Shown here: in pieces, positions 56,818 to 64,000 of the stretch
Numbering within the stretch: the first letter of the stretch is position 1
Layout: every line of letters starts with the position of its first letter
Assembly (NCBI GenBank): GCA_016711485.1
Contig: JADJSX010000025.1
Span: 387,328-451,327 of the forward strand
Reading direction: 5' to 3'
Origin: Leptospiraceae bacterium
GTDB lineage: Bacteria > Spirochaetota > Leptospiria > Leptospirales > Leptospiraceae
DNA: 64,000 bases
The notes under the pieces: model-generated
What the model was told of the DNA's origin: nothing
The model's input: the letters and a program-made list of their open reading frames with translations, nothing else
Database searches by the model: none
Program-made: the position numbers and the translations under genes

Positions 56818-58085
56818 TTAGTCGGGAACACCAAGAGAAATGAATGAAGACTGACTCCCTATTGCAAATGCAAGTGATATCGCAAAATCAATCTTAGCCT
56901 TTCTATAACCTTCTGAAATATGATCTTGATCACATTCGGGATCTACATTTTTAAGATTGATTGTGGGACAGAGAGTTTGCTCATCTATCATTAAGGCAGT
57001 AGCGGCTACATTTAATATACCGGCAGCACCAAACGTATGTCCATAAATAGGCTTAATTGAACCAAGGGGAGCCCATTTTTCTTTTGGGACACCTTCGTAG
57101 ATTAATTTCATCGATCTACCTTCCGCTAAATCGTTGGTATAGGTGGCAGTTCCATGACCACAGAAATAATCCACATCGTCTAAATTTCTCTTACTAATTT
57201 GAATTAATTTTTTAATCCCAGATGCAGCCTTTTTTCCAGTGATATCCATTCTCATTGCATGATCTGCTTCGTTATAACTTAGAGTACCAAAAACTTCTGC
57301 ATATATTTTTGCACCACGTGCTTTTGCATGCTCATAGCTCTCCATGCATAAAACTGCAGCTCCTTCCCCTAAAGAAAAACCATCTCTCTTTCTATCATAG
57401 GGTCTCATTGCATTCTTGGGATCTTCGTTCTCTAAAGACATTACACGGCTTTGTGGATCGGAATACATTTGCATAAGTGGTTTTATCAAAGGAAATTCAT
57501 GTCCACCTGCATACATAACGTCCGCACGACCTTTTCTAATTGCTTGAAAGCAGAGGCTAATGGCATGATGCCCACCAACGCAAGCAGCAGAAATAGTAGT
57601 TACAAATCCCTGAATATTGCTATTGATAGCAGTTAAGCTTGTTGGATTAGAGGACATTGAGGTTAACACTGCGTATCTATCAAAAACAGACTCATCTTTT
57701 AGCTCCGTATATCTTTTCCATGCATGTTCCCACCAGGCAAGAGATGACCGAGAAGAGGAATCAATAAAACCAACTCGAGTAGGATCGATGCTATCTTTTC
57801 AAGTTTTGCATTTTTTCTGGCAAGTTCCATTGCTGACATTAGAACAAGAGTCTCATGGTTGTAGTTTTTGGCTAGCTTCGGATCTAAATCAGGAAGAAAC
57901 TTCTTATAGTCAAAGTCTCTGACTTCAGCTCCAACTTTTATGGCAAAATCTTCAGTTGGAAAACGTGTCAAATAATCGATCTGAGATTTACCATTTTTGA
58001 GATTATCCCAAAAATTTTCTAGATCAAATGCATTCGGTAAAATTGTACCGATTCCAGTAATTACAACTCGTTGATTTTTGGGCAT
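56818..58085 (-). pseudogene. FabF-like beta-ketoacyl-ACP synthase, frameshifted
   Basis: Two frames together give one condensing enzyme of about 420 residues. The first (58085 to about 57780) reads MPKNQRVVITGIGTILPNAF and ends its sense at ELARKNAKLEK. The second reads IDPTRVGFIDSSSRSSLAWW to the stop at 56818. The shift lies near 57785-57795. The catalytic residues are all in the second part: Cys in SAACVGGHHA, His in FCGHGTATYTND and His in IKPIYGHTFGAAG. Either the gene is freshly broken or one base is wrong. It is divergent from a hotdog / SDR operon, suggesting a fatty acid or polyketide-like lipid pathway. Confidence 0.75.
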
Positions 58086-58422
58086 TTTTCACCTCTACCT
58101 ATTTAGTTTTTTTTATTTATCCTTTGAGTTATCTAAAGTAAATTCCTTAGTCAAGAAATTTTTTTGTTTTAACCATCAATTCGATTTCTTCGGAAAAGAA
58201 TTTTAAAATTTTATTTTGGATAATCTTGAAAATGTATTCTGTGAAAAAAACTGGACTACATTTTTCTTACAAAAAGTTAAATTTGTATTACTCTATGCTT
58301 TTTAAATATCGCACTTTTACCTAATTGAAGATTTAAAAACTTTTTAACAAAATAATTTTTTTACAAGAAAATAACTTGCATATTTATTTACATACTCTTA
58401 ATTATGTCTCGTATGAGGTAAT
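58086..58422. promoter_or_regulatory. Divergent promoter region of the lipid cluster
   Basis: About 337 AT-rich bases between the divergent ketosynthase and hotdog genes. It must hold both promoters. No operator palindrome or clear -35/-10 pair could be identified. GAGGT lies just upstream of the hotdog ATG. Confidence 0.35.
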
Positions 58423-58866
58423 ATGTCAAAGCTTGAAATAGAAAGGCCAAATAAGTTTCATTATTCAGTAGAAATTCCAATTAGATTCATGGATGTCAGA
58501 AATGCAGCAGTAAATGGTGCCAATGTTTCTCATATGGTATTTGATATGTATTTTAGTTTAGCCAATGAAGCATTTGATTTATTCTTAAAGAATTTTGGTT
58601 TTTCGAAGAATGATATTGTTGGAGTAAATTTAATTATCCCAAATAGCTCGGCAGTCTTTCAAGGAGAAATATCAGAAGGTGACTTGATACGAATAGAAGT
58701 TTGTGCTACAAACTTTGAACCAAAGGCTTGCGATATTTTCTTTAGATTCACAAAACAAAATGGAACAGTTCAAGTTGCTGATATTAGACTAGGTGTTTTG
58801 TTCTTTGATTATGGCAGCCATAAAACTGTTCCTGTTCCGGAAAAATTCAAATCTCTGTTTATCTGA
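58423..58866 (+). CDS. Hotdog-fold thioesterase-like protein
   Basis: A 147-residue protein of the 4HBT/YbgC-like hotdog fold. IPIRFMDVRNAAVNGANVSH occupies the position of the usual 'vR..D.D..GHvnN' active-site strand and helix, but the GHvnN is replaced. YFSLANEAFDLFLKNFGF, SAVFQGEISEGDLIRIEV and KACDIFFRFTKQNG follow as in the family. It may be a thioesterase or a dehydratase-like enzyme of the adjacent lipid pathway. It has a sister gene 9 bp downstream. Confidence 0.7.
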   Translation: MSKLEIERPNKFHYSVEIPIRFMDVRNAAVNGANVSHMVFDMYFSLANEAFDLFLKNFGFSKNDIVGVNLIIPNSSAVFQGEISEGDLIRIEVCATNFEPKACDIFFRFTKQNGTVQVADIRLGVLFFDYGSHKTVPVPEKFKSLFI

Positions 58867-58875
58867 TAAAACAAT

Positions 58876-59684
58876 ATGTCCAATCCAGAAATTCAAATCC
58901 CTAGCCAGTTTCCTTTTTCAACCGAACTATCAATTCGTAGAATTGATTTGTCGTTAGACTTACATGTTTCCTTTGCAAGTATTTTAGATATTGTAATGGA
59001 GGCACATCTTAGATTTCTACAAAATTATAATTTTACCCCAACTGACATTTTTGGTAAGAGCGTAATATTTGCTAATGCCAATGTTATTTACCAAGGTGAA
59101 CTCTTATTCAATGATCAAGTTAAAATTGATGTAGCTCCGGATAATTTCTTTGAAAAGGGATTTGATTTTATTTTTAGATTAACAAAGCAGAATGGTGCAG
59201 TTCCAGTTGCTCTAGTAAAAATTAAAGTTCTTTTCTTTGACTATTCAATAAAAAAGGTAACACGAGTACCTGAAGAATTTAAGCAACTTTTTTCCCCTGT
59301 AATTAATCAGCTAGAATCAAATCAGAGTCGATCTAATAATTCTCCCCTGTGGCAAAGTGCACATCAATTAGTTTTAAACCTTTATTCTTTCACATCCAAA
59401 TTTCCAAAAGAAGAAATGGATCACTTGACAACTCGTATAAGAAAATCTGCGACTTCCTTACCACTCACAATATTGGAAGGACTCAAAAAAAGGATCCATC
59501 GATTACATTAAAGTTCTATCAAAAATGCAGAGGTTATATCGAAGAGATTCGTTATTATTTAATTTTGGCAAATGATTTAAACTATAGTAACGCAAAAATA
59601 ATTATTTCAGAATTGGAAAAAGTTAATTCTTTATTAAAAAGCGAGTTTAAAATAAAAATCAATTCTGCAGAGGAAACACGATGA
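58876..59684 (+). pseudogene. Hotdog protein fused to a four-helix-bundle (S23-like) domain, frameshifted
   Basis: Residues 1-140 are a hotdog domain paralogous to the preceding gene (FRLTKQNGAVPVALVKIKVL). From about 155 a second domain begins: LWQSAHQLVLNLYSFTSKFP then LTTRIRKSATSLPLTILEG, which matches the four-helix-bundle S23/IVS family. The first frame ends at 59511. At CTCAAAAAAAGG near 59488-59496 the sense passes to the frame that reads KKDPSITLKFYQKCRGYIEE to a stop at 59684. That stop overlaps the SDR start in an ATGA. The shift is at an A7 run, so slippage or sequencing error is possible. Joined length about 269 residues. Confidence 0.65.
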
Positions 59685-60457
59685 AATTATTCGAAGGAAA
59701 AGTGGCAGTCGTCACAGGTGGGACATCAGGACTTGGTCAGGCAGTTGCATTAGAATTTGCCAGAAAAGGTGCTAACGTTGCCATATGCGGACGAAGAGAA
59801 AAAGAAGGAAAAGAGACCGTTGATCTAATTGAAAAAATTGGAGTAAAAGCTATTTTCGTAAAAGCAGACATTAGTAAATCGGTAGATGTAAAAAATTTTA
59901 TTGATACGACTGTAAACAAATTTGGAACAATAAATTGTGCAGTAAACAGCGCCGGAAAACTTGGATCGATGAGCGGAATCTTAGATTATCCTGAAGATGA
60001 ATGGAAAGCAGTAATGGATGTGAATATCACTGGCACATGGCTTTCTATGAAATATGAAATCCTTGAAATGCTAAAGCATAAACAAGGAAGTATTGTAAAC
60101 GTAGCTTCTGTATTAGGGATAGTCGGGGGACATTTTAAAGTTTCAGCTTATTCCGCTAGTAAACATGGAATGGTAGGATTAACAAAATCAGCTGCATTAG
60201 AATTTGCTCATAAAGGAATTCGGATAAATGTAATCTGCCCGGGAAGCATTGAAACTGAGATGCTTGCAGATGTTTTTGCAAATGTTAAACCAGAAGATTT
60301 ACAAAAAGCAAAGCAAGCTCAAGCAGCAGCTTACCCCATGAGACGAATTACTTCAGCTGAAGAAGTAGCAAAATCCGCAGTATGGCTTTGTTCTGATGAA
60401 GCATCCTTCATTACAGGTGTAGCTTTACCAGTCGATGGTGGTTGGACTGCGCAATAA
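59681..60457 (+). CDS. FabG-like short-chain dehydrogenase
   Basis: A 258-residue SDR. The cofactor site is VVTGGTSGLGQAVALEF, with NSAGKLG, the catalytic Ser in VNVASVLG and YSASKHGMVGLTKSAALE (Tyr, Lys). C-terminal ITGVALPVDGGWTAQ is classical. In this context it would be the ketoreductase step of the condensing / hotdog cluster, though SDR substrate calls are weak. Its ATG overlaps the stop of the fused hotdog / four-helix frame. Confidence 0.88.
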   Translation: MKLFEGKVAVVTGGTSGLGQAVALEFARKGANVAICGRREKEGKETVDLIEKIGVKAIFVKADISKSVDVKNFIDTTVNKFGTINCAVNSAGKLGSMSGILDYPEDEWKAVMDVNITGTWLSMKYEILEMLKHKQGSIVNVASVLGIVGGHFKVSAYSASKHGMVGLTKSAALEFAHKGIRINVICPGSIETEMLADVFANVKPEDLQKAKQAQAAAYPMRRITSAEEVAKSAVWLCSDEASFITGVALPVDGGWTAQ

Positions 60458-60497
60458 ATCATTCTTCATATCTACTACAAAGTTTTAGTTCAATCTT

Positions 60498-60760
60498 TTA
60501 ATTTGTAATTGCTTGGTCAATGTGATGGATTACATTGGAAGATTGCCTCTTTATTCTAACGGCTAATGTCTCTAATCCTCTTTCCAGAAGCCAAGTATTT
60601 TGCAAAGAAAAGGAGGTTTCTTTTTCAATTGAATATTCTTTGATTTTTTCAATCAATTTCTTTTTTCCTGAATAAAATTCTTTTTGATTATCCTTATTTT
60701 TCGGTCTTCTTATCGGTCTTTCTGTCCCATCAGCATTTACGTAGTCGCCAGTATTTTTTT
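60498..60760 (-). mobile_element. IS5-type transposase fragment and fused remnant
   Basis: On the minus strand, about 60660-60750 reads GDYVNADGTERPIRRPKNKD then NQKEFYSGKKK, matching the conserved first-Asp block of IS5/DDE_Tnp_4 transposases (DGTE..RP ... YSGKKK). After that the sequence switches to an unrelated helical stretch (EKETSFSLQNTWLLERGLET) to a stop at 60498. Only a small piece of the transposase remains. The rest of the 60458-60796 gap is AT-rich and empty. Confidence 0.55.
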
Positions 60761-60796
60761 TTATGAATCTGACTTTTCGATTTCATTCATGTAATT

Positions 60797-63034
60797 TTAA
60801 TTGTCTCGCTTAAAATGAAATGGTAGATACAAGGAAAAGGAAATCGCTAGCACTATTGCCTCTAGATAAAGTAAATACCAAGGATATTGACCAAGATGAT
60901 TCAAAAAAGTATTGTTGTAAGTAGGTTTTGAGATAAACATATAATTTGCGTCTACTAGGAAGTTAACCCAAAATACAAATGCTCCAAATAGATTAAGAAA
61001 AACTCCCATTTTCGCTAAGGACAAAAGTGTCGGACGAAATTCCCAAATCCAAACCAAATAAAGACTCGCCAGAATAATCGCTACATGAGAAATAAAAAGT
61101 GATAAAATCTAAAATGAGGAAATCCCAACCATAACTCAGGCGACAGGATAGCGACTAATGCTCCACCAACTCCAGTAAAGTAAATAACCTCAAAAATTTT
61201 ATAACTTCTTAGGATAAGCATAATTATACTCATTAGAATTGAAAAATCACAAAGCTGCAAAGGAAGTCCATACTCAATCTTCCAATTATTCGTTACAATA
61301 TACCAGAATTGTAGTGAAATTTCTCCCGCAAACAAAACTAATGCGACTTTGTCAAGTCGCCAAACTACTTCGTCCCAGAGTAGGATTTATTAATCTTACT
61401 TTTTTCTTTTCTTTCTTGGGAAAGTGGAGTGAACCTCTTTTTTGGAATCATTTTTTATTAAATTTAATTTATTTTAGAAAACTTAAGAGGAGATATCCAG
61501 CCTAAAAAAGAGTGGGACTAATAGTATTATATTTACAGCAAATTCAAGATCTTTTCTGCTTCTTCTGAGGTGTTATGCTGATGAAATTAATTTCCTGTCT
61601 CTTCAAAGTTTTATTAAATGATTCTGAATGTGCGTTTTCATATGCATTGCCTCTACACATAGAGATTTTCGTTTGGGACTTCTCTCAAGTTTTATATATT
61701 TTACTGGAACAATATCTAACATCACTATCAGTGTGATGTATATACTGAGAGGTCATCTCTTTTACTGATAGCTTGTTCCAAAGTTCGATAAACAAGATCT
61801 GTATTATTTATTCTAGAAACAGATATTCCTAAAATCTCTCTATTTGTTAAATCTAATAAATGTGCCAATAATGGTTTTTACCTTTTATATCGAAAAGCAG
61901 TTACGTCCCAACTATGACTGGATACTCTTGAATATCCGCTCTATTAGTAGGTTTGAGTATTTTCGTAAATGGTGTTTTGAATTTGTGCTTCCAGAGTAAT
62001 ATGCCTTTTCGCCCTGCAATTTAGCTGATTTTCGCGCATTAATCTCTGCCTCGGTTCCTTCCGATCTGCATAGTTTCTTTCAATTTGGAAGCGCAACTTC
62101 GGTATCCGGAAAGAGGAGAAGCTCTATGATTGATTCAATTTTTTTGACAATTTTAGAATCCCTTTCCGTTTCCTTTCTTTAAAGTCTGACGAATAGTAAT
62201 AAGACGACAGCCCAGTTCAATCTTTTGCAACTAGCCTTAACCCCAAATTCAGGAGCAAGATATTTCTGAATTATTTTCCGCTTATATTGTATTTCTTCTC
62301 TATTTCCTCTTTTTTTTTTAATATGTGGATTGTCAGAGATGCTTCCTACGCACTTTCTAATTCTGCTACTCGCTTTCTCAGTGAAAATTCTGTTGAATTC
62401 ATACTCTGAAATTTTTATTATTGAATGCCTTTCCCCATCCGAACAGTCTGCGATGTTATACTTTCCCTCTGTGCTATTTGTGCTGCTGGCTTTGTCCTGA
62501 AGTATATTCAAGCACTATTTTCTCTTTAAACTCATTGCTAAAATTCTTACGTTTTATCATCTTGCCATCCTTTCATTTACTCTACTTGATTCCAAAAAAC
62601 GGTGTCTGTCCAAAGAAAAGAAAAAAGTAAGCAAAAAAGAAAAGAAAGCCCGCGTTAGCGATTTTATTGCCTTAACACGCCGCAAATGCTCCATTAAGAC
62701 CTTTTTGCATTTGGAAAAATAGAAAAAGATCTGCCCTGTTTATTTTTTGTCTATGAGTTTTTTAGAAAAACTATTGCATTAAAAACCTCGATAGAATTAA
62801 GTTTAAGCCAACTTGACAAAGTAGCACTAATACAAGTGAATAACGAACAGTATTCTCTAGATTATTTCTTTTTCTTATTTTCATTCTCGCTAAATATAAA
62901 GTTCCGACAGAAATTATGGTGAGGATAATTGCCATAATATGCGAAAGCGAAAACATTTCGAAACGCGGTTCCATTGTGTAGAAGTTAAATAGGTTCATTG
63001 GCAGTATACCATCAATGGATTGTGAATAACCCAA
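60797..63034 (-). pseudogene. YwaF-like (TIGR02206) membrane protein gene, broken by an IS
   Basis: The N-terminal piece (63034 to 62827) reads YTMEPRFEMFSLSHIMAI and RKRNNLENTVRYSLVL. The C-terminal piece (61341 to 60797) continues FAGEISLQFWYI, YGLPLQLCDFSILMSII, GGALVAILSPELWLGFPHF, then after a further frameshift near 61085 FISHVAIILASLYLVWIWEF. Removing the inserted element and one copy of CTAA restores the frame exactly (SLVLVLFAGEISLQFW). This is the layout of TIGR02206 membrane proteins, of unknown function. The gene is inactive. Confidence 0.82.
61342..62826 (-). mobile_element. Decayed IS3-family insertion sequence
   Basis: About 1.49 kb with TG...CA ends. The left repeat TGCGACTTTGTCAAGTCGCC pairs with the right repeat GCCAACTTGACAAAGTAGCA at 17 of 20 positions. 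It is flanked by a 4 bp direct repeat CTAA. On the minus strand from 62560 an OrfA start (MIKRKNFSNEFKEKIVLEYT) is soon broken. Further on, OrfB pieces are readable: IHHTDSDVRYCS near 61721-61745 and NAYENAHSESFNKTLKRQE near 61600-61660. Multiple stops and shifts show it can no longer move itself. Confidence 0.85.
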
Positions 63035-63614
63035 TAGGATTTATTTTAGAAACGCAGTGCGGCGGTTCTGATTTAGTTTTTCATGGCATAGTTTGTTATC
63101 TTGTAAATCTGAGATCATACTTTAATCCTGATAGTGTGCAAATTATTTACCCATGCAAACCCTATCGTATGTAATTGGTAGACTTTTTATTCACCCGAAT
63201 TACCATAACCTCTTTTTGCTCTGACTGAATCTTGTAATAAAAATAGGGAACACCCCTTTTGACTAAAGAGGATTTTACGGTGCCATTTGATACCCTCAGA
63301 ATAAACTTCATTTTATATATTCTTTAAAGCAAATTGCAGTAATTCTGAGAAATTAGTTTAGTAGGCATTTGAAATAGAATGAAAACTTACCATCTGTCGA
63401 CTATCGTAAATTATTCTGAGTTACTATACTTGAGTTAAAGTGGTTTTAGTAAATTGTCATCCTGAGCGTGTCGAAGGGTGCAATTTCTATTAAGCATGGA
63501 TTCGACAAGCTCACCATGACACCGAAAACCACTCTGTCTTGAGTATAGAATGCGATAGGAGTAAGGCAATGTCACTAGAAAGAAAATATACTCTATTATT
63601 TTTGAGGAGAAATT
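63035..63614. other. Intergenic region with a long palindromic repeat
   Basis: About 580 bases with no supported gene. The only structure found is the imperfect palindrome at 63424-63548, listed separately. The rest is AT-rich and unremarkable. Confidence 0.4.
63424..63548. repeat. REP-like palindromic element
   Basis: An imperfect inverted repeat of about 125 bp. The outer arms CTATACT / AGTATAG, then AGTGGTTTT (63439-63447) / AAAACCACT (63525-63533), enclose GTCATCCTGAGCGTGTCGA and TCGACAAGCTCACCATGAC, which pair with few mismatches. The inner wording (CATCCTGAGCGT.GTCGAAG) is the same as a dispersed intergenic palindrome common in many bacterial genomes. It could fold into a long hairpin. 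Confidence 0.7.
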
Positions 63615-64000
63615 ATGAATTTTTTGAAATTATTTATTTTTTTATTCTTCTTTATTTTAAATCTAAATTTATTTGCTCAAAAAACAGCACAGCCAACTAA
63701 AAAAACGAATTCCAATGTCTCCGAAAAAAAAGCAAATGAGGATAATGGCGAATTCTTAAAACTTTTAAAGAGTAAAGAAGTTAAAGATACTTCTCCCAAT
63801 GATAATGAGAAAGAGGAAAAAGCTCGCCTAGAATTTCTAAAAGAAAAGGAAGAGTTTGAAAAACAACGAGAAATTTTCTTAAAAGAGAAAGAAGAATTTG
63901 ATATCAAAAAGTCTCAAGAAACTAAAGAAGAGGAGGATGCAAAAAGGAAGAAGATTTTTTTAAACTAGAAGAAGAAATTTCCATTGTATCAAAACAAGTT
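63615..64000 (+). CDS. Secreted coiled-coil protein, partial, possible frameshift
   Basis: The signal peptide MNFLKLFIFLFFFILNLNLF is cut near FA-QKT. It is followed by a Lys/Glu-rich coiled coil (EEKARLEFLKEKEEFEKQRE). The first frame stops at 63968. In another frame the coiled-coil sense continues through KEEDFFKLEEEISIVSKQV to the window edge, with the switch at the A5 run near 63942-63946. So the gene probably continues past 64000, with either an indel error or a real frameshift. GAGGAG lies 6-9 nt upstream of the ATG. Function unknown. Confidence 0.55.

Noticed and set aside
58876..59684. Possible diversity-generating retroelement, because the four-helix domain resembles Avd
   Set aside because: No reverse transcriptase, template repeat or variable repeat was found nearby. 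The S23/IVS family is broad and the domain is fused to a hotdog protein.
61239..61505. Plus-strand frame across the left IS end
   Set aside because: Crosses the YwaF remnant and the IS boundary on the wrong strand. The minus-strand reading explains the region.
1..64000. tRNA, rRNA or CRISPR arrays
   Set aside because: No T-arm-like GTTCRANTC with a matching acceptor stem, no rRNA-like stretch and no regularly spaced direct repeats were seen. A tRNA search program would be decisive for the first.

Overview
The window is AT-rich DNA from a spirochaete of the Leptospira type (order Leptospirales). I infer this from content. Several products look like families described mainly from Leptospira: a DUF1564 protein, a probable DUF1577 protein and two DUF1554 lipoproteins. 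Many small lipoproteins carry loose spirochaetal lipoboxes. There is an adenylate cyclase with a 7TM sensor, and a 1775-residue kinase / ATPase / GAF / SpoIIE-type phosphatase. No rRNA or tRNA gene and no CRISPR array was seen.

Layout. 1-7.8 kb: a truncated MMPL/RND lipid exporter and a MlaC/HpnM-like partner, a WecG/TagA glycosyltransferase, thiE and thiS, a Cys-rich lipoprotein, cyclophilin, prfC-ispF and a DUF1564 protein. 8-16 kb: panB, a cytidylate-kinase-like protein, a two-domain amidase, pyrE, a VKOR-DsbA fusion, a MORN lipoprotein and the hisB-hisH-hisA operon. 16-27 kb: lipoproteins, outer-membrane proteins, a PAS histidine kinase and a SUFU-domain operon. 27-38.6 kb: a GT39-like membrane glycosyltransferase, a frameshifted lipoprotein, an HDOD protein with a degenerate receiver, an L,D-transpeptidase and the cyclase. 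38.9-45.6 kb: a glycan island (GT2-like, TIGR04325 methyltransferase, GT, FdtA-like, FdtB-like) bracketed by two oppositely oriented DUF1554 lipoprotein genes. 45.6-49.5 kb: small membrane proteins, an HtrA-like protease and an SDR. 49.5-56.5 kb: the giant signalling protein and a shrunken chimeric paralogue. 56.6-60.5 kb: a divergent ketosynthase / hotdog / SDR lipid cluster with two frameshifts. 60.5-63 kb: a YwaF-like gene broken by a decayed IS3-family element. 63.6-64 kb: the start of a coiled-coil secreted protein.

The most notable non-genic signal is a family of miniature inverted-repeat elements. Five full copies and one truncated copy share CTCACCTTACGC-like ends. The full copies have 7-8 bp target duplications of the form TTAnnTAA, one of them with a single mismatch. 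Every full copy carries a short reading frame with the same core peptide, roughly LRILENANELI. I know of no description of this family.

Other points of interest are a kinase-phosphatase chimera that lost key residues of both enzymes, a hotdog protein fused to a four-helix-bundle domain across an A7 run, a receiver-like domain with Glu at the expected phospho-Asp position, and two genes whose best-placed start is CTG. Several frameshifts, some at homopolymers, mean sequencing error must be weighed against real decay.
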